64,000 nucleotides of DNA, from the NCBI RefSeq assembly GCF_010723735.1, contig NZ_BLLB01000002.1, forward strand, positions 1,922,001 through 1,986,000. Reading direction: 5' to 3'. Source of the DNA: Mycolicibacterium hippocampi. GTDB taxonomy: Bacteria; Actinomycetota; Actinomycetes; Mycobacteriales; Mycobacteriaceae. Below, in pieces: positions 10,089-18,989 of this stretch; the stretch's first letter is position 1; each line of letters starts with the position of its first letter. Under the pieces are notes generated by a model that saw only the letters and a program-made list of their open reading frames with translations, did no database searches and was not told where the DNA came from. The translations under genes and the position numbers were made by a program.

Positions 10089-10988
10089 CTAACCCAACTC
10101 GGCCGACAGATAACCGGAATCGCCGACCATGGCCATGACGTGGTCGGCCGGCGGCTCGAAGCCGTTGGCGCGGTAGGCATCGGTGTTCGGGGTGACCGTC
10201 ACCTGCCACCCCTGGGCGCGCAACCGGTCGGCCGCGGAGGTGCGGGGACCGGTGTAGAAGAGCTCGGTCAGGTCGATGTCGCTGCCGTGCCTGCGCCCGC
10301 GTTCGGTCATCGCCTTGGCCCAGTCGCCGGTCAGCGCCTTGGCATCCATGTGCTCGGTGGCCAGCCGGCTGCCGGCTGCGCTGAGAGCGGTGATGCCGTC
10401 CAGCAGCCGGTCCTGGGCGTGCGGAGGCAGGTAGATCAGTAGTCCCTCCGCTATCCACGCGGTCCGGACGGTCGGATCGAACCCGCCGTCCGACAGTGCT
10501 TTCGGCCAGTCCTCGCGCAGGTCGACACCGACGGCCCTGCGGTCGGCCGCAGGGTTGGCACCGACTTCGGCAAGCACCCGGGTCTTGAACTCGATGACCC
10601 GGGGCTGGTCGATCTCGAAGACCACGGCGCCGTCGGGCCAGGACAACCGGTATGCCCGGGTGTCGAGTCCGGAGGCCAGGATCACCGCCTGGCTGATGCC
10701 CGCGCCGGCCGCGGCGGTGAAGAAGTCGTCGAAGAACCTGGTGCGCACCGCGATGTGCTCGCGCATCTGGCTCGCTCCGAAGAGCGGATCGTCACCGAAG
10801 TCGACCTCGCCGTTGGCCACCCGGATGAAGTGGGGCAGTCCCACCGCCTCGACCAGTGCGGCGGCGTACGGGTCGTCGATCAGGGGGTCGGGCCCGCGGG
10901 CGGCGAACGCCCGCGAGGCGGCCACCGAGGTGGCGGTGGCGCCGACGCTGGAGGCCAGGTCCCAGGTGTCACTCTCGCTGCGTGCCAT
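10089..10988 (-). CDS. Class I SAM-dependent methyltransferase, paralogue 2
   Basis: 299 residues, [22 protein letters not shown] at the start and SAM motif [17 protein letters not shown]. Closely similar throughout to both neighbours (for example [13 protein letters not shown]), so it arose by tandem duplication. Separated from the other two copies by 8 bp each, indicating one transcript. Substrate unknown; small-molecule or lipid O-methylation is the usual guess for the family. Confidence 0.9.
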   Translation of the reverse strand: MARSESDTWDLASSVGATATSVAASRAFAARGPDPLIDDPYAAALVEAVGLPHFIRVANGEVDFGDDPLFGASQMREHIAVRTRFFDDFFTAAAGAGISQAVILASGLDTRAYRLSWPDGAVVFEIDQPRVIEFKTRVLAEVGANPAADRRAVGVDLREDWPKALSDGGFDPTVRTAWIAEGLLIYLPPHAQDRLLDGITALSAAGSRLATEHMDAKALTGDWAKAMTERGRRHGSDIDLTELFYTGPRTSAADRLRAQGWQVTVTPNTDAYRANGFEPPADHVMAMVGDSGYLSAELG

Positions 10989-10996
10989 CGATCGTC

Positions 10997-11914
10997 CTAC
11001 CTGACGGCGGTGACGTAGCGGACCTCGGCGAAGCCCTCGTCGTCATCGAGGGGGGCCATCCCGTATTTGACGAGCAGGTCGTTGGTGGGCGTCGCGGTGG
11101 TGCGCCACCCCTGCCCCTGCAGGTAGTCGGCGACCTCGGCGCGGTCGCCGAGGAACACCAACTCGGAGAAGTCGATGTCGAAACCGTGCTCGCGCCACTG
11201 GCCGGAGGCGCTCTGCATCCGGGTGCGGACCGCCTCGTCGTCCTCGGCGCGGTGCGGGGGCACGCCCTCGGCGCCGAGTCGGCTCCCCGCGGCACTGAGT
11301 TCGGTGATCTGGTCGAGCAGTCGGTCCTGGGCCTCGGGGGGCAGGTATCCGAACAGCCCCTCGGCGATCCACGCCGTCGGCTCGGCGGTGTCGAATCCGG
11401 CCTCGGCGAGCGCAGCCGGCCAGTCGTGGCGCAGATCGACCCCGACCGTCCGCAGTTCCGCGCTCGGGGTCACGCCCAGACCTGCCAGGGTCGTGGTCTT
11501 GAACTCGATCACCTCGGCCTGGTCGATCTCGAACACCACCATGTCCTGCGGCCAGGACAGGCGGTACCCGCGGGCGTCCAGGCCCGCGGCCAGGATGACG
11601 GCCTGGCGGATGCCCGCGGCGATGGCGTCGGCGAAGAAGTCGTCGAAGAACCGGGTGCGGGCGGCCATCCCGTCGGCGAACCGGCGGATGCCGACCGGGG
11701 AGTCATTGCTGTCGAGATCCTCGGGCGACAGTTCCCCGGTGGCCAGCCTGGTGAAGAACTCGACGCCGACCGCCTGCACCAGTGGCGCGGCGTACGGGTC
11801 GTCGATCACCGGGTTCTGGGCCCGACTCGCGACGGCGCGGGCGGCTGCGACCAGCGTCGCGGTGGCTCCGACGCTGGAGGCGAGGTTCCAGGTGTCGTCG
11901 TCGGTGCGTGGCAT
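10997..11914 (-). CDS. Class I SAM-dependent methyltransferase, paralogue 1
   Basis: 305 residues, [22 protein letters not shown] at the start, SAM motif [17 protein letters not shown], and the [20 protein letters not shown] block shared with the two downstream copies. It is the promoter-proximal gene of the three-gene array and lies divergent to secY across a 232-bp gap. An AT-rich palindrome CTAATTAG lies just upstream of its start (around 11931-11938) and could take part in its promoter; this is weak. Confidence 0.9.
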   Translation of the reverse strand: MPRTDDDTWNLASSVGATATLVAAARAVASRAQNPVIDDPYAAPLVQAVGVEFFTRLATGELSPEDLDSNDSPVGIRRFADGMAARTRFFDDFFADAIAAGIRQAVILAAGLDARGYRLSWPQDMVVFEIDQAEVIEFKTTTLAGLGVTPSAELRTVGVDLRHDWPAALAEAGFDTAEPTAWIAEGLFGYLPPEAQDRLLDQITELSAAGSRLGAEGVPPHRAEDDEAVRTRMQSASGQWREHGFDIDFSELVFLGDRAEVADYLQGQGWRTTATPTNDLLVKYGMAPLDDDEGFAEVRYVTAVR

Positions 11915-12015
11915 CGGCTGCTCCCCAACTAATTAGGTGTAGTAATGAACCACCGCCGACTGTACGCCGACCCGCGATCAGATTCGGGTGGGGGAACATG
12001 CTCCTGTTAGTCTCG

Positions 12016-12021
12016 TAGACT
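12016..12021 (+). promoter_or_regulatory. Possible -10 element for secY-adk-map
   Basis: TAGACT in the 232-bp gap between the divergent methyltransferase gene and secY. The matching -35 region (GGAACA, 17 bp upstream) is poor, as is common in mycobacterial promoters. It lies within a small inverted repeat AGTCT-CGT-AGACT (12009-12021). The remaining leader of ~120 bp contains a short hairpin GCTGG-TCACG-CCAGC but no gene. Confidence 0.35.
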
Positions 12022-12146
12022 GTTTGAACGCGTGACTTGCGCAGGCCGTATGCCTGCTCGTGCCGTCGCGCGCACGACTTAACCGAACGCTGGTCACGCC
12101 AGCCACATGAGCACGCCGCGATCGTCAGGCCGTGCAGGAGGAAAGA

Positions 12147-13484
12147 GTGCTCTCGGCTTTCATCTCTTCGCTCAGAACACCCGACCTGAGGCGAAAGATC
12201 CTGTTCACCCTCGGCATCGTCGTTCTCTACCGCGTGGGTGCCTCGATACCGTCCCCCGGGGTCAACTACCCCAACGTCCAGCAGTGCATCGCCCAGGTCA
12301 GCGGCGGTGAGTCGGGGCAGATCTACTCGCTGATCAACCTCTTCTCCGGCGGAGCCTTGCTGCAGCTGTCGGTGTTTGCGGTGGGCATCATGCCCTACAT
12401 CACCGCCAGCATCATCGTGCAGCTGCTGACCGTCGTCATCCCGCGCTTCGAGCAGTTGCGCAAGGAAGGCCAGGCCGGCCAGACCAAGATGACGCAGTAC
12501 ACCCGGTACCTGGCGATCGCCCTGGCGATCCTGCAGGCCACCAGCATCGTGGCGCTGGCCGCCAACGGCGGGCTGCTGCAGGGCTGCTCGCTCGAGATCA
12601 TCCAGGGCCAGGGCGACGGCCTGAACATCACCACGCTGGCCGTGATGGTCATCGTGATGACCGCAGGCGCGGCGCTGGTGATGTGGATGGGCGAGCTGGC
12701 CACCGAGCGCGGCGTCGGCAACGGCATGTCGCTGCTGATCTTCGCCAGCATCGCCTCCGCCATCCCCGGCGAGGGCAAGAGCATCCTGGACAGCCGTGGC
12801 GGCATGGTCTTCACCTTCGTCTGCCTGGCGGCACTGCTGATCATCATCGGCGTGGTCTTCGTCGAGCAGGGCCAGCGGCGCATCCCCGTCCAGTACGCCA
12901 AGCGGATGGTCGGCCGGAGGATGTACGGCGGCACCTCCACCTACCTGCCGCTGAAGGTCAACCAGGCGGGCGTCATCCCGGTCATCTTCGCCTCGTCGCT
13001 GATCTACATCCCGCACCTGATCACCCAGTTGATCGACAGCGGCAGCGCCAACCCGAACACCGGCTGGTGGCAGACGTTCGTCGCCGAGTACCTGACCGAC
13101 CCGAGCAGCCCGGTCTACATCGCGATCTACTTCGGCCTGATCATCTTCTTCACGTACTTCTATGTGTCGATCACGTTCAACCCCGACGAACGCGCCGACG
13201 AGATGAAGAAGTACGGCGGCTTCATCCCGGGCATCCGGCCGGGTAAACCGACCGCCGACTACCTGCGGTTCGTCCTGTCCAGGATCACGCTGCCGGGCTC
13301 GGTCTATCTCGGTGTCATCGCCGTGCTGCCGAACATGTTCCTGCAGATCGGCAACACCGGTGCAGTGCAGAACCTGCCGTTCGGTGGCACCGCGGTGCTG
13401 ATCATGGTGGGCGTCGGCCTGGACACCGTGAAACAGATCGAAAGCCAGCTGATGCAGCGCAACTACGAGGGTTTCTTGAAGTGA
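12147..13484 (+). CDS. secY: Preprotein translocase subunit SecY
   Basis: 445 residues with ten predicted membrane segments; the channel-forming subunit of SecYEG. Characteristic segments: GVMPYITASIIVQLL-like GIMPYITASIIVQLL in TM2, MWMGELATERGVGNGMS, VPVQYAKRMVGR-like IPVQYAKRMVGR in the cytosolic loop, and the C-terminal QRNYEGFLK. Start is GTG at 12147, 5 bp after AGGAGG; a GTG five codons upstream would overlap that ribosome-binding site, and MLSAFISSLR is the mycobacterial SecY start. First gene of secY-adk-map. Confidence 0.98.
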   Translation: MLSAFISSLRTPDLRRKILFTLGIVVLYRVGASIPSPGVNYPNVQQCIAQVSGGESGQIYSLINLFSGGALLQLSVFAVGIMPYITASIIVQLLTVVIPRFEQLRKEGQAGQTKMTQYTRYLAIALAILQATSIVALAANGGLLQGCSLEIIQGQGDGLNITTLAVMVIVMTAGAALVMWMGELATERGVGNGMSLLIFASIASAIPGEGKSILDSRGGMVFTFVCLAALLIIIGVVFVEQGQRRIPVQYAKRMVGRRMYGGTSTYLPLKVNQAGVIPVIFASSLIYIPHLITQLIDSGSANPNTGWWQTFVAEYLTDPSSPVYIAIYFGLIIFFTYFYVSITFNPDERADEMKKYGGFIPGIRPGKPTADYLRFVLSRITLPGSVYLGVIAVLPNMFLQIGNTGAVQNLPFGGTAVLIMVGVGLDTVKQIESQLMQRNYEGFLK

Positions 13485-13499
13485 GAGAGGGTTCTTAAG

Positions 13500-14045
13500 T
13501 TGAGAATCGTTTTGCTGGGACCGCCCGGCGCGGGCAAGGGTACGCAGGCACAGAAGCTGGCCGACAAGCTCGGCGTCCCGCAGATCTCCACCGGGGACCT
13601 CTTCCGGTTCAACATCAGCAACGGCACCGAACTCGGGCTGGAAGCCAAGAAGTATCTCGACGCCGGCGACCTGGTCCCGGCCACGCTGACCAACGCGCTG
13701 GTCGACGACCGGCTCAACGACGAGGACGCGGCGGGCGGATTCATCCTGGACGGTTTCCCGCGGTCGGTCGAGCAGGCCAAGGCCCTCGACGGGATGCTGT
13801 CCAAGCGCAACCTGTCGCTGGACGCGGTGCTGGAGTTCCGGGTGCCGGAGGACGAGCTCGTCTCCCGGCTCAAGGGCCGCGGCCGCGCCGACGACACCGA
13901 GGACGTCATCCGCAACCGCTTCAAGGTGTACCGCGACGAGACCGCGCCGCTGCTGGACTACTACAGCGACAACCTGGTCACCGTCGACGCCGTCGGTGAA
14001 CTCGACGAGGTCTTCACCCGTGCGCTGAAGGCTCTCGGCCGCTAG
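13500..14045 (+). CDS. adk: Adenylate kinase
   Basis: 181 residues; catalyses AMP + ATP to 2 ADP. P-loop [10 protein letters not shown] at the N-terminus, AMP-binding region STGDLFR, and the family signature FILDGFPRS. The LID is the short form with no zinc cysteines, matching the 181-residue M. tuberculosis enzyme. The start codon is TTG (13500), 15 bp after the secY stop and preceded by a purine-rich GAGAGAGGG. Confidence 0.98.
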   Translation: MRIVLLGPPGAGKGTQAQKLADKLGVPQISTGDLFRFNISNGTELGLEAKKYLDAGDLVPATLTNALVDDRLNDEDAAGGFILDGFPRSVEQAKALDGMLSKRNLSLDAVLEFRVPEDELVSRLKGRGRADDTEDVIRNRFKVYRDETAPLLDYYSDNLVTVDAVGELDEVFTRALKALGR

Positions 14046-14050
14046 AACCC

Positions 14051-14851
14051 ATGGTTTCTCTGCCTGGCCTGCGCGGCCGCAAAGTGGTCGCCCAGCGCAC
14101 CGCCGCCGAACTCGATGCGATGGCCGCCGCCGGCGCGCTCGTCGCCGCGGCGCTGCGGGCGGTGCACCGGGCCGCCGTGCCCGGGGTGTCCACCCTCGAG
14201 CTGAATGCCGTCGCCGAGTCGGTGATCCGGGACGGCGGCGGTGTCCCGTCCTTCCTCGGCTACCACGGTTTCCCCGCCAGTATCTGCTCGTCGGTCAACG
14301 ACCGCGTTGTGCACGGCATCCCGTCGGCCACCGAGAAGCTCGCCACCGGCGACCTGGTGTCGATCGACTGCGGCGCCATCCTCGACGGCTGGCACGGTGA
14401 CTCGGCCTTCACCTTCGGCGTGGGTCAGGTGATCCCCGCCGACGACATGTTGTCCCGAGCGACCAGGGAGTCCATGGAGGCCGGCATCGCGGCCATGGTG
14501 CCGGGGAACCGCCTGACCGACGTCTCCCACGCCATCGAGTTCGGAACCCGGGCCGCCGAGGCGCGCTACGACCGCAAGTTCGGAATCGTGGCCGGCTACG
14601 GCGGGCACGGTATCGGTCGCAGCATGCACATGGACCCGTTCCTGCCCAACGAAGGCGCACCGGGACGCGGTCCGTACCTGGCGGCGGGCTCGGTGCTGGC
14701 CATCGAACCCATGCTGACGCTGGGCACGACCAAAACCGTCGTGCTCGCCGACGAGTGGACCGTCGTCACTGCCGACGGCACCCGCGCCGCGCACTGGGAG
14801 CACACCGTTGCCGTCACCGACGACGGACCCCGGATCCTGACCGCTGGGTGA
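14051..14851 (+). CDS. map: Methionine aminopeptidase, type I
   Basis: 266 residues; removes N-terminal methionine from nascent proteins. The dinuclear metal site is recognisable: [19 protein letters not shown] (Asp ligands), [15 protein letters not shown] (His), AIEPMLTLG (Glu) and the final Glu in WEHTVAVTD; the substrate-binding His lies in VVHGIPSA. This is the short MapA-type enzyme without the N-terminal SH3-binding extension of MapB. Follows adk by 5 bp and overlaps the marR start by 4 bp (GTGA). Confidence 0.97.
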   Translation: MVSLPGLRGRKVVAQRTAAELDAMAAAGALVAAALRAVHRAAVPGVSTLELNAVAESVIRDGGGVPSFLGYHGFPASICSSVNDRVVHGIPSATEKLATGDLVSIDCGAILDGWHGDSAFTFGVGQVIPADDMLSRATRESMEAGIAAMVPGNRLTDVSHAIEFGTRAAEARYDRKFGIVAGYGGHGIGRSMHMDPFLPNEGAPGRGPYLAAGSVLAIEPMLTLGTTKTVVLADEWTVVTADGTRAAHWEHTVAVTDDGPRILTAG

Positions 14852-15363
14852 GCGTGGCCTCCGACCCGCCCCCGGCCAAGCGCGACCCGATCGCGGTGGC
14901 GCGCGCCAACTGGGAGCGCTCCGGCTGGGGTGACGTCGCCGACGGCATGGTCGCGGTGACCTCGGTGATGCGCGCCCACCAGATACTGCTGGCCCGCGTC
15001 GAGACCGCGCTGCGCCCCTACGATCTGAGCTTCTCCCGTTTCGAGCTGCTCCGGCTGCTGGCGTTCAGCCGCACCGGCGCGCTGCCGATCACCAAGGCGT
15101 CGGACCGGCTGCAGGTGCACGTCACCAGCGTCACGCACGCGATCCGCCGGCTGGAATCGGACGGGCTGGTGCAGCGGCTGCCGCACCCGACCGACGGCCG
15201 TACCACGCTGGTGCAGATCACCGGGTTGGGACGCTCGACCGTCGAAGATGCGACCGTGACGCTGAACAACGACGTGTTCGCCGACATCGGCATGTCCGCT
15301 GCCGAGTCGACGGCTCTGGCGCAGTCGATCCAGACGCTGCGCCGCAGCGCGGGCGACTTCTAG
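14848..15363 (+). CDS. MarR-family transcriptional regulator
   Basis: 171 residues from a GTG that overlaps the map stop (GTGA), so it is translationally coupled to map. A MarR winged helix is visible: [15 protein letters not shown], recognition helix region [23 protein letters not shown], and wing [15 protein letters not shown]. Corresponds in position to the MarR-like Rv0737 of M. tuberculosis, but the sigL and rslA genes that separate it from map in that species are absent here. Its target is unknown. The stop directly abuts the convergent kinase gene. Confidence 0.88.
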   Translation: MSVASDPPPAKRDPIAVARANWERSGWGDVADGMVAVTSVMRAHQILLARVETALRPYDLSFSRFELLRLLAFSRTGALPITKASDRLQVHVTSVTHAIRRLESDGLVQRLPHPTDGRTTLVQITGLGRSTVEDATVTLNNDVFADIGMSAAESTALAQSIQTLRRSAGDF

Positions 15364-16575
15364 TCAGCGGGTGGCTGCCGGTACCGGGATGGTCGCGGTG
15401 ACGGTGGTTCCCGATCCGGGCCGCGACCGGATGTTGAGCCTGCCGCCGACGATCTCGGCACGTTCCGCCATCGACAGCAGGCCGTATCCGCCCATCTCGT
15501 CGCTGCCCAGCGGATGCTCCAGGGTGTCGAAACCGACCCCGTCGTCGACGATCTCGAGCCTGGCGGTCTCGCCCTGGTCGCCCCGGGTCATCGTGAAGGT
15601 GAGCCGGGCCCGGGTGGCCCTGGCATGTTTGACGACGTTCTGCAGGCATTCCTGGGCGATGCGGTACAGCGCGAGCTCGATGTGGTCGGGTAGCCGCTCG
15701 TCGGCCAGGTCGACCTCTATCCCGACCTGCGGGATCGAGCGCGCCAGGCTCGCGAGCCCGCCGGACAACCCGAGATCGTCCAGCACCGGGGGCCGCAGCC
15801 CGCTGATCGCGGCGCGGGCCTCCTGCAGCGTCAGGTCGGCCAACTCCCGCGCGCGGTCGAGTTGCTCGGTCAGCGCCACCCGGTCGTCGACTGCCTGGGC
15901 GGCCGCGTCGAGGCGGTAGGACAGCGTGACCAGACGCTGCGAGATGCCGTCGTGGATGTCGCTGGCCAGCCGTCGGCGCTCGAGCTCCTGGGCCTCGATG
16001 ACCTGCTCGACGAAGTTCTCGTGGGCGCGTTCGCGAGACACCAGCTGCCGGTGCAGACGCGCCTGATGCATGGACCCGGCGATCAGCCGGCCGATGACCA
16101 GCAGCAGCTGGACGTCGCGGTCCTCGAACTCGCGCTCGGCTACCGTGTGCACGTTGAGCACCCCGACCAACCCACCGGGGTCCGTCTCCATCGGCACCGA
16201 CACCATCGACGTGAAGTCGCGGCCGCGTAGTGACTGGAACGGCAGGTACCGCGGGTCGGACTCCTTGTCGGAGCGGATCACCACCGGTTCCCGGTTGCTG
16301 GCGACCCACCCCGAGATGCCCTGCCCCAGCGGCAGCCGGATCTTGCCGACCTCGGCGTCGAACGGCGGCGTCGCCCCGGCCAGCGTCAGCGACCGCTCGG
16401 TGTCGTCGAGGACGTGCACAAAGCACACGTCGCTGTCGGTGGCGGCGGTGATGATCCGCGCCGCCGCCGCGGCCAGCGGTTCGACGCCGGGGCCGCTGGA
16501 GGCGGCCTGGATCAACTCCCGGAGCAGGGCGAGCTCGCGGTCGGCCGCCAGCACCGGCCGCGACGCCGAGGTCAC
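15364..16575 (-). CDS. GAF-domain sensor histidine kinase (HisKA_3/NarX-DevS type)
   Basis: 403 residues, no membrane segment, so a cytosolic sensor. A GAF domain spans about residues 30-180 (VGVLNVHTVAEREF); the HisKA_3 dimerisation box with phosphoacceptor His is ERRRLASDIHDGISQRL, and the C-terminal ATPase domain has ECLQNVVKHA (N box) and VDDGVGFD (G box). The GAF ligand is not identifiable; the two-GAF haem-binding layout of DevS/DosT is not seen. The start overlaps the stop of the upstream response regulator (ATGA), so the two form an operon and a cognate pair. Confidence 0.9.
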   Translation of the reverse strand: MTSASRPVLAADRELALLRELIQAASSGPGVEPLAAAAARIITAATDSDVCFVHVLDDTERSLTLAGATPPFDAEVGKIRLPLGQGISGWVASNREPVVIRSDKESDPRYLPFQSLRGRDFTSMVSVPMETDPGGLVGVLNVHTVAEREFEDRDVQLLLVIGRLIAGSMHQARLHRQLVSRERAHENFVEQVIEAQELERRRLASDIHDGISQRLVTLSYRLDAAAQAVDDRVALTEQLDRARELADLTLQEARAAISGLRPPVLDDLGLSGGLASLARSIPQVGIEVDLADERLPDHIELALYRIAQECLQNVVKHARATRARLTFTMTRGDQGETARLEIVDDGVGFDTLEHPLGSDEMGGYGLLSMAERAEIVGGRLNIRSRPGSGTTVTATIPVPAATR

Positions 16576-17228
16576 TGGTAGATCCCCTCGCGCAGCGCAG
16601 TCGCCACCGCACCGGTGCGGTCACTGACGCCGAGCTTGCGGTAGATCGAGCTCAGATGGGTTTTGACGGTTTCGTCGCCGATCACCAGCTTGGTGGCGAT
16701 GGCGCGGTTGGACAGGCCGTTGACGACAAACGACAGGATCTCGCTCTCGCGCTGGGTGAGGCCCTGACGGGCGCCGGGCCAGAACTCGTCGCGCTGCAGC
16801 CGGGCCGCGGTGTCGACCGCCCGGGCGGCCATGCCGGGGTCGATCGCCGTCTCGCCGCTGTGCACGAACTCCAGCTGGCGCACCAGTTCCTCGCTGCTGA
16901 TGCTCTTGAGCAGATAGCCGGCGGCCCCGACCCGGAACGCCTGGAACAGGTACTGCTCGTCGTCGTAGACCGACAGCATCACGACCTTGCGGTCAGGATC
17001 GCGCTCCCGCAGCTGGCGGCACACATCCAGCCCGCTCGACCCCTGCATCCGTACGTCACACAGCACGATGTCGGGGTCGAGGTCGCTGACAACGCTGACC
17101 ACGTGGTCAGGCCCGACTGCCTGGCCGACCACCGTGACGCGGCTGTCGAAAGCGGCCAACATCGCCTTGAGTCCCTCGATGACCATTTCGTGGTCGTCGA
17201 CCAGGACGATGCGCACCGGCGAGGACAT
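16572..17228 (-). CDS. NarL/LuxR-family response regulator
   Basis: 218 residues. Receiver domain: acidic pocket in LVDDHEMV, phosphoacceptor Asp in DIVLCDVRMQG, conserved Lys in GYLLKSIS. C-terminal LuxR-type HTH: LTQRESEILSFVVNGLSNRAIA with recognition helix GDETVKTHLSSIYRKLGV. First gene of the pair with the GAF kinase. Upstream lies a CCCCCA-AG-TGGGGG inverted repeat that may be its own binding site. Confidence 0.93.
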   Translation of the reverse strand: MSSPVRIVLVDDHEMVIEGLKAMLAAFDSRVTVVGQAVGPDHVVSVVSDLDPDIVLCDVRMQGSSGLDVCRQLRERDPDRKVVMLSVYDDEQYLFQAFRVGAAGYLLKSISSEELVRQLEFVHSGETAIDPGMAARAVDTAARLQRDEFWPGARQGLTQRESEILSFVVNGLSNRAIATKLVIGDETVKTHLSSIYRKLGVSDRTGAVATALREGIYQ

Positions 17229-17282
17229 TGCCCCACCTTAGGGCCGGTGGCCGCCGGGTCTGCCCAACTTGGCGCGCAGAAT

Positions 17283-17296
17283 CCCCCAAGTGGGGG
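17283..17296. promoter_or_regulatory. Inverted repeat upstream of the response-regulator gene
   Basis: CCCCCA-AG-TGGGGG, 6-bp arms with a 2-bp centre, 55 bp upstream of the regulator start in the 179-bp divergent gap toward the HAD-like gene. NarL-type regulators bind short inverted repeats, so autoregulation is plausible. No other recognisable element was seen in the gap. Confidence 0.35.
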
Positions 17297-17407
17297 AGGC
17301 GCCCGGGGTGTGACCTGGGACACCATTCATTCGTGCACCCGACATCGCAGAAAGCATGGAGAGCCGGTCGATTCTGGTGGGATTGGCCCCAGCCGAGTGA
17401 TTCCACC

Positions 17408-18094
17408 GTGCAGCCGCTGCGCGCGGTGGTTTTCGATCTCGAGGCCATCGCCGACATCGACAGCGCAGGGCACCGCCCCGCGTTCAACGCCGCCTTCGCC
17501 CAGCTCGGGCTGGACATCGAGTGGTCGGTCGCGCGGTACCGCCAGCTGCAGGCGCTGCCGGACGAGCGTCGCCGCGTCGCCGCCGAGCTGCGCAAGCGGG
17601 GCGTGCGCACCGAGTGCGACGTGCTGACCGAGCTGCTGGTCGACGAGATCTGTGCGGCCAAGGAGATGATCCTGGACGAGACGATCCTCGACGCCGACCT
17701 CGTGCCGAGGGCCAGTCTGGTCGACCTGATCGCCGAGGCGTTCGGGGCGGGCATCGGGATCGGGATCGTCAGCCCGGGCCGGCACGCGTGGGTCGAGCCG
17801 CTGGTCCGCCAGCTTGTCGGCGAAGGGCTGGTGGGCACCGTCGTGACCGCCGCCGATGTTGCCGACGCGCCGGGCGCGAATCTCTATTCGGCCGCCCTCG
17901 CCGATCTCGGGGCCTCGGCGCAGGATTCGCTCGCGTTCGCGGGGTCGCCGGCGAATCAGCGCATGGCGATGGTCGCCGGCCTGGCCACGGTGCTCATCGA
18001 CGGCGACAACGCGGCGAACGCACCGCTGCGGGTGGCCGACTGCCAACGGGTGCACGACACGTGGCAGGAGTCGCCGCGACCGTCAGCTGCGTAA
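17408..18094 (+). CDS. HAD-superfamily-like protein with degenerate motifs
   Basis: 228 residues from GTG at 17408; a GTG at 17333 would add 25 residues without resemblance to the family. The layout (cap inserted after motif I, IGIVSPGRHAWVEPLV as motif II, then a VVTAADV strand) fits a beta-phosphoglucomutase-like HAD protein. Key residues are altered: motif I reads FDLEAIADID, with Glu in place of the second Asp, and motif IV reads AGSPANQRMAMVAGL, where active members have an acidic residue before SxxG. It may be catalytically impaired or regulatory. Overlaps the mmsB 3' end by 12 bp, convergent. Confidence 0.65.
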   Translation: MQPLRAVVFDLEAIADIDSAGHRPAFNAAFAQLGLDIEWSVARYRQLQALPDERRRVAAELRKRGVRTECDVLTELLVDEICAAKEMILDETILDADLVPRASLVDLIAEAFGAGIGIGIVSPGRHAWVEPLVRQLVGEGLVGTVVTAADVADAPGANLYSAALADLGASAQDSLAFAGSPANQRMAMVAGLATVLIDGDNAANAPLRVADCQRVHDTWQESPRPSAA

Positions 18095-18979
18095 CGCCTC
18101 GATGACGGCGCTGAAGTCCAGTGTGGCGTTGTGCTTGTCGGACTCCATGAACGTCGCGTAGATCTCGGCGGCGTGGCTGCCCAGCGGCGCCGAGGATCCC
18201 GTCGACGCGACCGCGGCCATCGCCAGGCCGAGATCCTTGTTCATCAACGCCGTCGCGAAACCGGGCTTGAAGTCGTTGTTCGCCGGCGACGTCGGAACCG
18301 GGCCCGGCACCGGGCAATTCGTGTGCACCGCCCAGCAGTTTCCGGTGGCCCCGGTGATCACGTCGAACAGTGACTGGGCGGGCAGCCCGAGCTTCTCGGC
18401 CAGCACGAAAGCCTCGCCGATCGCGATCTGCTGAACCGCCAACACCATGTTGTTGCACAGTTTTGCGGCCTGCCCGGCGCCGGAGGCGCCGCAGTGGATG
18501 ACCTTGCCCGCCATCGGGTCCAGCGTCGGCCGCGCCCTTTCGACGTCGGCGGGCTCACCGCCGACCATGAACGCCAGCGTCCCTGCGGTCGCGCCCTTGA
18601 TGCCGCCCGAGACGGGGGCGTCGATCTGGTTCAACCCGGCCGCCACCGCCTGTTGGTGGATATCGCGGGCGTCGTCGACGGAGATCGTCGACGTGTCGAT
18701 CAGCAGCGCGCCCGTGCGGGCCGCCGGCAGTATCTCGGCATAACAGGACTTCACCACCGCTCCGTTGGGCAGCGAGGTGATCACCACGTCGGCGTCGGCC
18801 ACTGCCTCGGCGCCGCTGCCGTAGACGGCCGCGCCCTTCTCGGCGGCGGCGTCACGCAACGTGTTCACCGGGTCGAAGGCCCGCACGGTGTGCCCAGCGG
18901 CGACAAGATTGGCGGCCATCGGGCCGCCCATGTTGCCCAGCCCGAGAAATGCGATTGTCGTCGTCATCCCTGTCATCAT
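18083..18979 (-). CDS. mmsB: 3-hydroxyisobutyrate dehydrogenase
   Basis: About 298 residues; oxidises 3-hydroxyisobutyrate to methylmalonate semialdehyde in valine degradation. NAD-binding GLGNMGGPMA at the N-terminus, substrate-binding DAPVSGGIKGA, catalytic Lys in GAGQAAKLCNNM. Four in-frame ATGs cluster at the start; the one at 18979 has GAGGGG at good spacing, while the one at 18967 (MTTTIAF) matches M. tuberculosis best. Third gene of mmsA-fadE9-mmsB, 10 bp after fadE9. Confidence 0.95.
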   Translation of the reverse strand: MMTGMTTTIAFLGLGNMGGPMAANLVAAGHTVRAFDPVNTLRDAAAEKGAAVYGSGAEAVADADVVITSLPNGAVVKSCYAEILPAARTGALLIDTSTISVDDARDIHQQAVAAGLNQIDAPVSGGIKGATAGTLAFMVGGEPADVERARPTLDPMAGKVIHCGASGAGQAAKLCNNMVLAVQQIAIGEAFVLAEKLGLPAQSLFDVITGATGNCWAVHTNCPVPGPVPTSPANNDFKPGFATALMNKDLGLAMAAVASTGSSAPLGSHAAEIYATFMESDKHNATLDFSAVIEALRS

Positions 18980-18989
18980 TGACATCCCC

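Noticed and set aside
10081..10458. N-terminal extension of the methyltransferase ending at 9166
   Set aside because: Overlaps the upstream paralogue; the family start [11 protein letters not shown] at 10080 is clear.
11703..13016. 437-codon open frame on the minus strand over secY
   Set aside because: Low-complexity Asp/His/Arg-rich translation antisense to a certain gene; typical of GC-rich shadows.
15364..17228. DosR/DosS hypoxia system
   Set aside because: Kinase has one GAF domain rather than the two of DevS/DosT, and the usual dormancy neighbours are missing; only a general NarL-type pair can be claimed.
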